Source of the DNA: Desulfosporosinus youngiae DSM 17734
GTDB taxonomy: Bacteria > Bacillota > Desulfitobacteriia > Desulfitobacteriales > Desulfitobacteriaceae
Length of the DNA: 64,000 nucleotides
Assembly (NCBI RefSeq): GCF_000244895.1
Contig: NZ_CM001441.1
Span: 4,864,198-4,928,197 of the forward strand
Direction: 5' to 3'
Shown here piece by piece: positions 17,086 to 25,974 of the stretch. The translations under genes and the position numbers were made by a program. Below the pieces are notes generated by a model. The model did not search any database. It saw only the letters and a program-made list of their open reading frames with translations, and had not been told where the DNA came from. How positions within the stretch are numbered: position 1 is the stretch's first letter; every line of letters begins with the position of its first letter.

Positions 17086-17994
17086 TTATCTAAGAAAATC
17101 CACTAAAGACATGGGCATAATCCTGGCACCGACTTGAAGTGCTGTTTTATAGACATTTTCAGCATTTTTATAATCAATGATACCCATGGCAATATCTATA
17201 GAGTCATTCTCGGCTTGATCCCCCGCAATAATTGTATAGTTATCTTCCAACATACCTTTAGCCATCTCGTACATCGACATGCGGGTTCCTAATTCAGTGT
17301 GGGACTGCAGCATTTTGGTATGACCATCCTCGATATTAGCCAGGCCGGTCTTGGAAAGCCATTCCTGATCTTCCTTTGTTCCGGATTTCAGGTGATTTTT
17401 TATATCGATAAGGTCCTTTAAAATTTTAAGATCAGGCCCAAAAACGTCCTCTCCCGTGCGGTTCACGCTATCCTGAGACGAATTTGCGATTCCCGGGTGA
17501 ATGGGCATGGAAATCTTTTGATTATCACCATTATAAGTAATAGTATCTCCATTACGGATAAATGGCGTGGACTTATCATTCTGTCCGGCAAAGATATAGC
17601 GCCCCCCCAGCTGGGAGTTGCCAATATTGATCATCTGGTTAATCAGATTGTCAACGGCATCCCCAATCGTTTGGACGGCAGATTCAGGATTCGTACCGTT
17701 GCTGGCCTGGGTAACCTGCTCCTTGATACTGATCATAATGGCGCTTAAGTCTTGCATATGATCATCTGAAGTCGTCATCCAACTTAGCGCATCCTGGGCA
17801 TTCTGGGCATATTGTTTGTTTAACTCCAAACTGGTACTAAAACGCAAACTTCGGACTACTTTAATAGGATCATCCGAAGGGGAATGCAGTGCTCTGCCGT
17901 CCGCCAGTTGTCCCTGTATCTTATTAGCCTTTTCCAGAGATTTGTTAAGGCTGCTCAAAAAGTTGTATATCATTGTATTATTAGTGATTCTCAT
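17086..17994 (-). CDS. flgL: Hook-filament junction protein FlgL
   Basis: FlgL (HAP3) joins the hook to the filament. The 302 residues show the flagellin-like N-terminus (MRITNNTMIYNFLSSLNKSL, then GRALHSPSDDPIKVVRSLRF) and C-terminal helix with DYKNAENVYKTALQVGARI. It lies 10 bp after flgK and is followed by the DUF6470 gene, the normal Firmicute order. Confidence 0.96.
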   Translation of the reverse strand: MRITNNTMIYNFLSSLNKSLEKANKIQGQLADGRALHSPSDDPIKVVRSLRFSTSLELNKQYAQNAQDALSWMTTSDDHMQDLSAIMISIKEQVTQASNGTNPESAVQTIGDAVDNLINQMINIGNSQLGGRYIFAGQNDKSTPFIRNGDTITYNGDNQKISMPIHPGIANSSQDSVNRTGEDVFGPDLKILKDLIDIKNHLKSGTKEDQEWLSKTGLANIEDGHTKMLQSHTELGTRMSMYEMAKGMLEDNYTIIAGDQAENDSIDIAMGIIDYKNAENVYKTALQVGARIMPMSLVDFLR

Positions 17995-18004
17995 TGGTTA
18001 CCTC

Positions 18005-19810
18005 CTATCGTCCCACTATGCCGGTCCCATTAATCAATTTATCCAGCATTTCATCCATGGCCGTCAAGACCCTGGCCGATGCATTATAGGCCTTTTGGAA
18101 TCGGATCATGTCCGTCATTTCTTCATCCATATTCACACCGGAGACAGACGCCCTAAGGTTAATCAGATGGTCAATTACGGTTTGCTGATTAATGTTCAGG
18201 CGCTGGGCATCTTGGGATTGGATTCCTAAAGTACCAATCATCGAGGTATAAAACGCATCCAGGGAAATACCGCCCAGGACGAGTGAAGTATCTGTTTTCA
18301 GACAGTTGCCAAGCAATAGGGCATTATCCCCACTGGCGTTGTTGCCGGCTGACAAGGTAAAGTTGTAAGTATTGCCCACAGCCGGAGTAGTCAGGGCGGC
18401 GGTATCTATGTTAACCGTCAGGCCTTTTATGGTCAAAGAATATGGGCTTGACCCGGTCCCAGCCGGATACCAAGTAGTTCCGCCGTCGATGGAGTAAGTG
18501 ATGCCGTCGACATCCGAGCCATCAACCGAATCGACCTTGACCATTACAGCTGTCGGAGTAGTCCCTCCATTATAAATACCCGTAGTTGATACCGCTGGAA
18601 CCCCATCGCCGGTATTCTCCGCACCCGCTGTAACCGCAATTTCATTCAGCGCGGTTTTAGCGGCGATAATTGCCAGCCCGCCGGCCGAAGCCGTGATGTC
18701 CGGATTTACCGTTAGGGCGTTAATCCACTGACCATTGGTCAGTGCGTCTGCACCCGAATAATCCTTATCAATGACAGCTCCAAAGCTATCGCCAAAGAAA
18801 TTGCGCCCCGAGACATTGTCCGTACCAAAGCCGGCCTTGTGTACTTCATTAAAGTCCTGCAGCAAGAACTGGCTGACCTTGTCCAGGTTTGTCATATAAG
18901 CGAAAATCCCCGTTGATGATGAATCCCGTGAGTCAAGCAATGACTTAACTTCGCCGTTCGTGAAATCCACGGGTTTCGAACCTATGGCAGTGGTCACTTT
19001 CGTCACTTCATACCCAAAGGTTGGGTCAAGGGTCGTCTCGGTACTCAACTCGGTATGGCCGGAGTTATCTACTAAAGTTATTAAACTCCCCGGCTCTCCT
19101 GTCTTGATTATATATTTTCCCGCACTATCTTCCTGTACTGTAATATTAATAAACTTCGATAATTGATCAACCAGCAAATCCCTGGAGTCACGCAAATCAT
19201 TGGCGTGGTCATTCCCCCCGAACTCCGTGAAGGCGATTTGCTGATTAAGTGTATTAATACTCGAAGTAATTTGATTAATATTTCTAACGTCCAAAGCAAT
19301 CGAGGAGTTAATGTTTTCGACCGTGTCCTTTAGCTGCCGGGCAGCATGCTCAATTGCATTCACGACGGCTACTCCCCGTTGGGCTACTGCGGTACGGGCT
19401 CCCGAGTCGGAAGCATTTGTGGCGAGTGTCTGCAAAGATGTCCAGAATTGGTTAAGTACTGTCTGAACACCCGTATCTGAAGGTTCACTAAAGATATCTT
19501 CTATTCTGATTAATGACTCGCTGCTTGTTTGACTATAGCCTAAGGTCGATGATTCCTGCCACAATTGCCGATCCGTAAAGGCATCCCTTGCTCTTATTAT
19601 GGAACTTACAGTAACCCCGGCACCTGCCTGATTCAGGCCGCGGCTGCCATAGACTTCTCCTGTCGGTGTCAGGGTAGCCATATTGACTCTCTGCCGGGAA
19701 TAACCTTCCGTACCGGCATTCGCAATATTATGCCCGACAGTATTCAGTGCAGCCTGCTGAGTATATAAGCTGCGGGACAATATATTTAAACCACCAAAAG
19801 TGGAACTCAT
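18005..19810 (-). CDS. flgK: Hook-filament junction protein FlgK
   Basis: FlgK (HAP1) is the hook-proximal junction protein. The 601 residues carry the rod/hook signature LYTQQAALNTVGHNIANAGT (about 16-35) with GYSRQRVNM, and the C-terminal NxDEEMTDMIRFQKAYNASA. The insert around 385-500 (repeated Gly/Thr/Val-rich strands) makes it longer than the E. coli protein, as in many Clostridia. It starts 3 bp after flgN. Confidence 0.96.
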   Translation of the reverse strand: MSSTFGGLNILSRSLYTQQAALNTVGHNIANAGTEGYSRQRVNMATLTPTGEVYGSRGLNQAGAGVTVSSIIRARDAFTDRQLWQESSTLGYSQTSSESLIRIEDIFSEPSDTGVQTVLNQFWTSLQTLATNASDSGARTAVAQRGVAVVNAIEHAARQLKDTVENINSSIALDVRNINQITSSINTLNQQIAFTEFGGNDHANDLRDSRDLLVDQLSKFINITVQEDSAGKYIIKTGEPGSLITLVDNSGHTELSTETTLDPTFGYEVTKVTTAIGSKPVDFTNGEVKSLLDSRDSSSTGIFAYMTNLDKVSQFLLQDFNEVHKAGFGTDNVSGRNFFGDSFGAVIDKDYSGADALTNGQWINALTVNPDITASAGGLAIIAAKTALNEIAVTAGAENTGDGVPAVSTTGIYNGGTTPTAVMVKVDSVDGSDVDGITYSIDGGTTWYPAGTGSSPYSLTIKGLTVNIDTAALTTPAVGNTYNFTLSAGNNASGDNALLLGNCLKTDTSLVLGGISLDAFYTSMIGTLGIQSQDAQRLNINQQTVIDHLINLRASVSGVNMDEEMTDMIRFQKAYNASARVLTAMDEMLDKLINGTGIVGR

Positions 19811-19813
19811 ATC

Positions 19814-20296
19814 TTAAATCCTCCAATCCATCAGATGCCGTTTTTTATTATCCTCACTTTCTTTCTGGCCCGGATATGTATAAGTGTTGCTCGCTTGGTG
19901 CGTCAACAGACCTACTGTAAAATCGACAATCTTCATGGCCTGTTGCAGAAGCTGGGAGTTGGTCTTATGAATCTCTTGTAACTGGCCGACAACCTGATCG
20001 AGGTCACGGCTAACCTCAACCAAAGCGGGATAATGATCGGCCAATTCCGCCAGAGTGAGATCTTCGGGCTGTTTCCCAAGCTCATGTCCGATTTCTTCAG
20101 CCCACAAGAGGCGTTCCTTTTCCAGGCGGTTGACGTTTATAATAAACGCTTCTTCCTGAGTTGTTGTTGCTTCAATCTCTTGAAGATTATTTTCAACCAA
20201 GGCCAGACGTTTGTGTCTTTCAAGGATTAGGAGTTCGTTGTAAAGCTGAACCTGTTGTCTCAAATTTTGATTTAACTGCTGAAAGGCTTCAGACAC
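19814..20296 (-). CDS. flgN: Flagellar export chaperone FlgN
   Basis: FlgN binds FlgK and FlgL before export. The 160 residues form a long helical coil (QQLNQNLRQQVQLYNELLIL, later ELADHYPALVEVSRDLDQV) typical of the FlgN fold. It lies between flgM (39 bp upstream) and flgK (3 bp downstream). Sequence similarity in the family is low, so the call rests on fold-like composition plus strong context. Confidence 0.88.
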   Translation of the reverse strand: MSEAFQQLNQNLRQQVQLYNELLILERHKRLALVENNLQEIEATTTQEEAFIINVNRLEKERLLWAEEIGHELGKQPEDLTLAELADHYPALVEVSRDLDQVVGQLQEIHKTNSQLLQQAMKIVDFTVGLLTHQASNTYTYPGQKESEDNKKRHLMDWRI

Positions 20297-20335
20297 GGAT
20301 ATCTCCCCCCTCTGAGATGGATGGATTATGGTTCT

Positions 20336-20623
20336 TTAATCGTTCTGACATACCGTAAATAACTTATCGGCTATCCTTTGTGCGTCTACTTTAAACTCTC
20401 CCCGTTGGATCTGTTCAGTGAGGGCATTTACCTTTTCCTCACGGACAGACGATATCTCTTTGGCTTTCTGCAGTAAAGCCTGATAAACTTGTGCTTTATC
20501 CGAAACGGCTATCTTATCTGCTCCGGAAATTGCCGTTTTCTTCTCTGCTTGTTTCAAACGACTGGACGCCTGAACGCTCCCCAGAGGAGACATAGATGTC
20601 CCATCTATTTTCATATCGCTCAC
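20336..20623 (-). CDS. flgM: Anti-sigma-D factor FlgM
   Basis: FlgM holds sigma-28 (sigma-D) inactive until it is secreted through the completed hook-basal body, thereby timing flagellin expression. The 95 residues show the expected disordered N-terminus and the C-terminal region with VNALTEQIQRGEFKVDAQRI and ADKLF, the signature of the family. It heads the flgM-flgN-flgK-flgL-DUF6470-fliW-csrA operon. A weak sigma-D-like box (TTCGATAT at about 20655-20662) lies upstream. Confidence 0.93.
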   Translation of the reverse strand: MSDMKIDGTSMSPLGSVQASSRLKQAEKKTAISGADKIAVSDKAQVYQALLQKAKEISSVREEKVNALTEQIQRGEFKVDAQRIADKLFTVCQND

Positions 20624-20783
20624 TCCAAAATCATAGTCTTATTCTCTATATCGAAGATAACTCATTAAAACTAAAGAGAAACTTTTCGTCTTTGGGGGGT
20701 GACTATTCAGGGACATGCCATTGCTTGCCGGAGACTAGTAACCCATGACCCGGATCGAATAAACAATCTATAAAATCAAAGTA

Positions 20784-20801
20784 GACCTAGCTGACTAGGT
20801 C
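20784..20801 (-). terminator. Hairpin after the vapC remnant
   Basis: A perfect inverted repeat GACCTAG-CTGA-CTAGGTC is followed on the minus strand by a T-rich stretch (TACTTTGATTTTA). It lies just past the stop of the broken vapC frame. Confidence 0.45.
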
Positions 20802-20819
20802 CGTACTTGATGGGGAATA

Positions 20820-21235
20820 CTACCAACTTCTTGGTCTGTCATGACTAATATCTAAACGTTTATAATGCTTATCCCACGTAACCACATCCTCGGGGGGTTG
20901 GCTTTTGCATGTGCCGCAATATAAGCATCCACAAAATCTGCCTTTTTAACGGAAAAATCAAGAAGTGCCTGCTGTACAACAAGTTTTTCCTCAGTTTCAA
21001 CGCCAATTGCATTGGTGAATTTTAACAAAGCATCTGAGATGTCTGTTGGATGTGCTTCGTAAAAAGACTCTAATACCCAACAACACTCGGCCACAACTAT
21101 GGCAGACAAGCGCAAAACTAACTCACCCGTTTCAACTTTTTGAATCATATCTTCAGCCTCTCTTGCCAACTCTTTGGGATCACCTGTAATAATTCAGATG
21201 ATTACATTAGTGTCTAACCAAAGCTTCCTCGCCAA
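20820..21235 (-). pseudogene. Broken VapC-type PIN toxin gene
   Basis: PIN-domain toxins are Mg-dependent RNases. Read from a TTG start overlapping the antitoxin stop, the protein begins MARKLWLDTNVII, including the first catalytic Asp. A TGA stop follows at codon 14 (21194-21196), where homologues have Arg or a similar residue. The frame then continues IITGDPKELAREAED to KKADFVDAYIAAHAKANPP, with further acidic PIN residues. A run of six C (plus strand G6, 20892-20897) then shifts the frame; restoring one base gives a normal ending EDVVTWDKHYKRL. So there are two independent lesions. The 105-codon open piece at 20852-21169 is the middle of this gene. Confidence 0.85.
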
Positions 21236-21547
21236 CTATCCTTCCTCCCCATCCTGTAACTCTTGTTGCGCCATCTTCTCATACGCTTCTTTCCTGATTT
21301 CATCAACTGGTTTAAATGACTTATGTGTTTTTAGAATACCAAATAGTTCCGTAATACGTTGGCTCTTAACCGCTTCAACCTTAACTTCACCGTTTTTTTC
21401 AGCAATAAAGGTCAAGTGATCTCCCTCACCAATACCTAGTTTTTTTCGAATTTCTATAGGGATAACTATTTGCCCACGGCTGGATATTCTGCTCGTAGCC
21501 TTTACTACACCGGGTGCTTGATCGTCGGAAAAATTATTTATACTCAT
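21236..21547 (-). CDS. AbrB/SpoVT-type antitoxin (VapB-like)
   Basis: The antitoxin would neutralise the adjacent PIN toxin and autorepress the operon. The 103 residues contain one AbrB swapped-hairpin DNA-binding domain (about 16-62): SRISSRGQIVIPIEIRKKLG then GEGDHLTFIAEKNGEV. A helical tail would bind the toxin. The frame is intact and its stop abuts the toxin start. With the toxin dead, it may persist as an orphan regulator. Confidence 0.87.
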   Translation of the reverse strand: MSINNFSDDQAPGVVKATSRISSRGQIVIPIEIRKKLGIGEGDHLTFIAEKNGEVKVEAVKSQRITELFGILKTHKSFKPVDEIRKEAYEKMAQQELQDGEEG

Positions 21548-21929
21548 TTATTAACCCTCTTACTTATTCATCTTTCATTCTTACTTTTACCATAATCTTA
21601 CCTATCTCTGTTGTCAAATATTATCATTGTTCTTATTAGTACTTCTCATGGGATCATAAGCTATTAATCCCTGAAACCTGCAGTATAGGGTTTCAGGGAT
21701 TATTCTATGTTCCGCATCCAATCCTATAACCTTGGTTAAACCGGAATCTCTTCGGTTATAGATAATCACTCTAGTCTTTCCCCACCTAAAAGCAAGCCAC
21801 AAGCTATAACGATTATAAAATTTAACATATACTTTACAAACTATTATTATTATTTTAATGTACATTCTGCCCCAAATGTTGTAAGATATTTAATATCATA
21901 TGTGAAATATTTAATATGGGGGGGGAAAC
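21548..21929. other. Intergenic region with long hairpin, upstream of chemoreceptor
   Basis: No supported gene. An inverted repeat (AATCCCTGAAACC at 21666-21678 with GGTTTCAGGGATT at 21689-21701) lies in the middle. Just before the chemoreceptor are two related AT-rich words, GATATTTAATATC (21885-21897, a palindrome) and AAATATTTAATAT (21905-21917). They could be operator or promoter elements; this is a guess. Confidence 0.4.
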
Positions 21930-23717
21930 ATGCGTAAAATCAAGTATAAAATATTATTCGCCTTCCTAATTACATCATCGTTTTTTATAATATTATCTGG
22001 CGGATACGGTATCTACAATCTGACCCAACTGAATACAACAGAGGTCTTAAACATTCAAACACTACTAATAGATGATTATAATGCAATGATAAAGAATGAA
22101 GTGGAGACAGCTGTAGGGGTAGTGGCGACCTGTTATTCTGCTTATCAAGAAGGTGAAATGACCGAGCAGCAAGCCCAGGACCTGGCTAAAAAAGCGATTA
22201 AGAATTTGCGGTATAGTAACGACGGATATTTTTGGATCGATAATACAAACGGTATACTGGTCGCCCATCCTATGCTGCCCGCCCAAGAAGGCAGCAATAG
22301 GATCGCTTTGACCGATCCCAATGGAGTCGAATTGATCAAAGAGGTTGTCAGCGCTGCCCGAGATCAAAAAAATAATGGCTATACCACCTATGAGTGGGAA
22401 AAACCTGAAGATGTCGGCACGGGAAAATTAACGACCAAAATTGCTTATTCCAAGCTGTTCCCTCAATGGAATTGGGTCATTAGTACAGGTAATTATGTTG
22501 ACAGTATTGATACTATTGTTGAGAAAAAACAGGCGGAACTAAACAATAACCTCAGGAACAATATCATTGCTGTTGTCACTTTTGTCATTATATCAATCAT
22601 AGCCTTAAGTATAACGGGGTCAATTTTAGGGAGAAAAATATCCCAACCTATTCACAAACTGGTAAAGGCTTTTGCAAAAGATGAAAACGGGCAGATAAGT
22701 TTCCAGACGGTAGAACTGGATTCAAACGACGAAATCGCTATTTTAGCTGGTACTCTTAATGAAATGTCGGCCCAAATCAGAGATTTTATAAACGGTGTTA
22801 AAAAGGAATCCGATAACGTTGCCCAATCCGCCAATACGGTTGGAACCCATATGACCTTGTTAAATGAGCAGTTGGAAGGAGTCTCCTCTACCACAGAAGA
22901 GATGTCGGCGGGTATGGAGGAAACAGCAGCTTCAACCCAAGAAATGAATGCTTCAGCCATAGAAATTTTGACGGCGGCTGAATCAATAGCATCTAAAGCT
23001 CAAGAAGGAGAAGCGGTAGTCAAAGACATCCGACAGCGTGCGCTTTCCTTAAAAGGGGATCTGACTTCAACGATACAAGATAGTACAATTCTCTTAAATC
23101 AAGCTAAGGAAAACCTGGACAAAGCCTTGGATGAGTCCAAAGCAGTAACCCAAATCAATCAGTTAGCCGATGCGATTCTCCAAATTGCAAGTGAGACAAA
23201 TCTATTAGCTCTAAATGCCGCAATCGAAGCCGCAAGAGCTGGTGAAGCGGGCCGTGGTTTCGCTGTCGTGGCCGATGAGATCCGTAAACTCGCCGAGAAC
23301 TCAAAAGATGCAGTAGGCGAGATCCAGAGCATTATTAAAGTTGTAACCCATTCAGTGGATAATCTGTCAACAAACTCAGCTCAACTATTAGAATTTATGA
23401 CCACGAATGTCGCAACTAATTATAACCTCATGCTTAACGCTTCAGACGAATATGCCGATAATTCCCAGCAAATGGATGGATTGGTTTCTGATTTTCGCTC
23501 AACGGCTGAAGAACTCCAGGAATCTATCAAGGGAATGCTGAAAGTCATCGAGGCCATAGCTTCAGCAACTAATGAAGGCGCCTCAGGAACGACTAACATT
23601 GCCCAGAGTACACTATTAGTAACTGAAAAATCAAATGAACTGCTAGGGCAGGCCGCCCTGTCAAACGAATACTCGCAGAATCTATTAAATCTGATCTCTA
23701 AGTTTAAGATACAATAA
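21930..23717 (+). CDS. Methyl-accepting chemotaxis protein with sCache sensor
   Basis: A membrane chemoreceptor feeding CheA/CheW. Over 595 residues: membrane helix 8-24; an extracellular sCache-type sensor (about 35-205) with [20 protein letters not shown] and [20 protein letters not shown], the hallmark of receptors for small organic acids and similar ligands; membrane helix 211-234; HAMP; and the cytoplasmic signalling domain with the hairpin tip [20 protein letters not shown]. The start ATG has a G-rich (GGGGGGGG) ribosome binding site. It is monocistronic and ends before a 60-bp palindrome. Confidence 0.95.
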   Translation: MRKIKYKILFAFLITSSFFIILSGGYGIYNLTQLNTTEVLNIQTLLIDDYNAMIKNEVETAVGVVATCYSAYQEGEMTEQQAQDLAKKAIKNLRYSNDGYFWIDNTNGILVAHPMLPAQEGSNRIALTDPNGVELIKEVVSAARDQKNNGYTTYEWEKPEDVGTGKLTTKIAYSKLFPQWNWVISTGNYVDSIDTIVEKKQAELNNNLRNNIIAVVTFVIISIIALSITGSILGRKISQPIHKLVKAFAKDENGQISFQTVELDSNDEIAILAGTLNEMSAQIRDFINGVKKESDNVAQSANTVGTHMTLLNEQLEGVSSTTEEMSAGMEETAASTQEMNASAIEILTAAESIASKAQEGEAVVKDIRQRALSLKGDLTSTIQDSTILLNQAKENLDKALDESKAVTQINQLADAILQIASETNLLALNAAIEAARAGEAGRGFAVVADEIRKLAENSKDAVGEIQSIIKVVTHSVDNLSTNSAQLLEFMTTNVATNYNLMLNASDEYADNSQQMDGLVSDFRSTAEELQESIKGMLKVIEAIASATNEGASGTTNIAQSTLLVTEKSNELLGQAALSNEYSQNLLNLISKFKIQ

Positions 23718-23802
23718 TCCGAGTCTAATCCGGGATCTGACCCTCACACAACGGGAAACAACTCCGACTATTTGAGGATATGTCATCGGTTGACGAAGGC
23801 TA

Positions 23803-23862
23803 GTTAACAAGAAGCAGGCCTTGGAGTGAGATATCTCACTCCAAGGCCTGCTTCTTGTTAAC
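23803..23862. terminator. 60-bp perfect palindrome, probable bidirectional terminator
   Basis: Positions 23803-23832 and 23833-23862 are exact reverse complements (outer GTTAAC, centre GAGATATCTC), with no loop or mismatch. It lies between the convergent chemoreceptor (+) and the 104-codon gene (-). The arms are A-rich then GC-rich, as in bidirectional terminators, but there is no separate T-run. Confidence 0.7.
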
Positions 23863-23879
23863 CGGGGCTCAGCTAAGAT

Positions 23880-24194
23880 TTACTCCCAATCCGGAAAACG
23901 TTGCTTAAGCCGGTCGAAACTCTGTGAAACGTCTGGCACTGTTGAGGTTTTTGAAGTGAAACTCATAAGTATATCGATATATGTCTTCGTGAAGCAAGAA
24001 TTATAGAAGTCACTCTCCCGGTTTCCTGTTATAATAAGTTCTATGGGGCTAAAGTTTAGCACGAAATTTGACGATAGAAACAAAGGAGGGTTTATAATTA
24101 GTTCTTTAATTTCAAGACCCTCTCTATTAAGAATGTTGCTAAAAATACCGCATAAACTAGCAAGGGAGGTAAGCCACATCTCTTTATCTGGCAA
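23880..24194 (-). CDS. Hypothetical protein, 104 codons
   Basis: I do not recognise it. The frame starts with TTG, lacks a good ribosome binding site, and is divergent from motA by 34 bp. The predicted protein is soluble and mixed in composition (SLASLCGIFSNILNREGLEI, ending FDRLKQRFPDWE). No signal peptide or motif is visible. It could be a real small gene or a remnant; its position before a strong bidirectional hairpin mildly favours transcription. Confidence 0.4.
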   Translation of the reverse strand: MPDKEMWLTSLASLCGIFSNILNREGLEIKELIINPPLFLSSNFVLNFSPIELIITGNRESDFYNSCFTKTYIDILMSFTSKTSTVPDVSQSFDRLKQRFPDWE

Positions 24195-24228
24195 GTTACG
24201 CTAATTTAGTCATTGTGGCAAAAGACGC

Positions 24229-25032
24229 ATGGATTTATCGACTATCATTGGCCTTATCGCAGGATTCGGTTTACTGATCCTCGGCTATATTTTAGAAGGG
24301 GGAACCGTCAGCTCCCTGGGAGGATTATCGGCAGCCTTAATCGTTTTTGGCGGAACCGCCGGAGCGGTAATGATCAGCTTTCCACTTTACGACCTTAAGA
24401 ACCTTCCCAAATGGGTTAAACTTGCGTTCACCTCCCGATCCTTCGGAATCGAGGAGGCTTACGAGACTTTGATACGATTTGCCGAAAAAGCACGACGCGA
24501 AGGTTTACTCAGTCTGGAACAAGAGCTTGAAACCGTCACCGATCGCTTTACGAAGCAAGGCCTGCAGCTCGTCATTGACGGAACCGACCCGGAAATCACC
24601 CGGGAAATCATGGAATCCAATATCGCTGTCCTTGAGAAACGGCATAGAGTTGGAATCGCAGTGTTCGAGGCTGCCGGAGGATATTGTCCTACTATGGGAA
24701 TACTTGGAACGGTTATGGGCCTGATCATGGTATTAGGCAACCTTTCCGATCCTGAAGCGCTCTCTCACTCGATTGCCGCCGCTTTCATCGCCACCCTTTA
24801 CGGGGTGGGTACAGCAAACCTTATCCTGCTGCCCATCGCCTCAAAGCTTAAAATGAAGGACAGAGCAGAGGTGGCGGCCATGGAGATGGTCCTGGACGGA
24901 ATTCTCTCCATTCAAGCCGGTGAAAATCCTTCTATTCTGAAAGAAAAATTGAAAACCCATGTTGGCACTATGCTTCCTTCTGAAGAAAGATTAGCTGAAC
25001 TGGGCCGATCCGCTGTGAGTGAAAGCCGATGA
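24229..25032 (+). CDS. motA: Flagellar motor stator protein MotA
   Basis: MotA and MotB form the ion channel that drives rotation. The 267 residues hold four membrane helices (about 4-22, 30-50, 145-165, 178-200), a cytoplasmic loop with the charged FAEKARREGLLSLE region that meets FliG, and the conserved Pro-containing PTMGILGTVMGLIMVL. Its stop overlaps the motB start by 4 bp. Confidence 0.96.
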   Translation: MDLSTIIGLIAGFGLLILGYILEGGTVSSLGGLSAALIVFGGTAGAVMISFPLYDLKNLPKWVKLAFTSRSFGIEEAYETLIRFAEKARREGLLSLEQELETVTDRFTKQGLQLVIDGTDPEITREIMESNIAVLEKRHRVGIAVFEAAGGYCPTMGILGTVMGLIMVLGNLSDPEALSHSIAAAFIATLYGVGTANLILLPIASKLKMKDRAEVAAMEMVLDGILSIQAGENPSILKEKLKTHVGTMLPSEERLAELGRSAVSESR

Positions 25033-25910
25033 GTAGAAAACGCGAGCATGAAGCAGAAAAAGAAAATAGCGAACGTTGGCTTCTTACCTATTCTGATCTG
25101 ATTACCCTGCTTATGATTTTCTTTGTCGTTCTTTATTCTATGAGTAAAGTAGACGCCGAACGATTCCAGGCTATCGCAGAATCTCTCAACAAGGCCCTCG
25201 GCGGAGGCACTCCCGCTAGGATAGAGATGGCAACAAGCCCAGTCGGACCCTCCCTCTTTCAATCCGGAACCCCTTCCTCTACGACCACTGTTCCTGGAAA
25301 GGGAACGGATCCCAGCAACACGGTTAATGCCGACCAAGAGACGGATGGAGAAAATAAATACGCCGGTCAAGGAAATACCGACGCTGAAAACATGAGCATC
25401 AAAGGGATTAAGGCCAAACTTGATAAATTTGCGGCGGATAACGGAATTCAGGCTAAGCTGGTTTCTTCTATGGAAGAACGTGGTCTGGTCGTTAGTATTC
25501 AGGAAACCTTACTTTTTGCCAGTGGTTCCGCTAAAATTGACTTGAGAGCTCAGGAAATTCTGCAAAGCATTTCCACGGTTCTCGCCTCAGCACCTAACCA
25601 AATTCGAGTTGAAGGACATACGGATAATCTGCCAATCCATACAGCACAGTTCCCCAGCAATTGGGAGCTTTCCGTGATTCGTGCCACGAACGTAGTGCAA
25701 ATCTTACAGCACGAAGGAATCGCACCTGGCCGGCTCTCAGCAGCGGGTTACGGAGAATACAGGCCCATCGCTTCAAATGATACTAGCGAGGGGCATGACA
25801 GAAACCGCCGGATTGACCTGATAATTCTGCGCTCCAAATATGACGTGACCGAGCCACAGCAAACGCCTATTTCCGCTCCGCTTGCTCCTGCTATGAAGGC
25901 AACCCCTTAG
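25029..25910 (+). CDS. motB: Flagellar motor stator protein MotB
   Basis: MotB anchors the stator to peptidoglycan. The 293 residues contain one membrane helix (about 21-38) with the ion-binding D23 in YSDLITLLMIFFVVL, a Ser/Thr/Gly-rich plug and linker to about 125, and an OmpA-like peptidoglycan-binding domain (about 150-275) with VEGHTDNLPI and LSAAGYGEYRPI, then NRRIDLIIL. Its last codons overlap the ancestral tail of the convergent peptidase gene by about 4 bp. Confidence 0.96.
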   Translation: MSRKREHEAEKENSERWLLTYSDLITLLMIFFVVLYSMSKVDAERFQAIAESLNKALGGGTPARIEMATSPVGPSLFQSGTPSSTTTVPGKGTDPSNTVNADQETDGENKYAGQGNTDAENMSIKGIKAKLDKFAADNGIQAKLVSSMEERGLVVSIQETLLFASGSAKIDLRAQEILQSISTVLASAPNQIRVEGHTDNLPIHTAQFPSNWELSVIRATNVVQILQHEGIAPGRLSAAGYGEYRPIASNDTSEGHDRNRRIDLIILRSKYDVTEPQQTPISAPLAPAMKATP

Positions 25911-25974
25911 AAGGCCAGACTATGAACTGCTCTATAAATTATCTCAGACGCTAAATTAATCTGTTCAGTCTTTA

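Noticed and set aside
20640-20680. A firm sigma-D promoter for flgM
   Set aside because: The -10-like TTCGATAT is near the consensus but no good TAAA box lies at the correct distance; mentioned only as weak.
21614-21865. An 83-codon minus-strand frame upstream of the chemoreceptor
   Set aside because: Tyr/Ile-rich start without ribosome binding site, and its end runs through the inverted repeat at 21666-21701.
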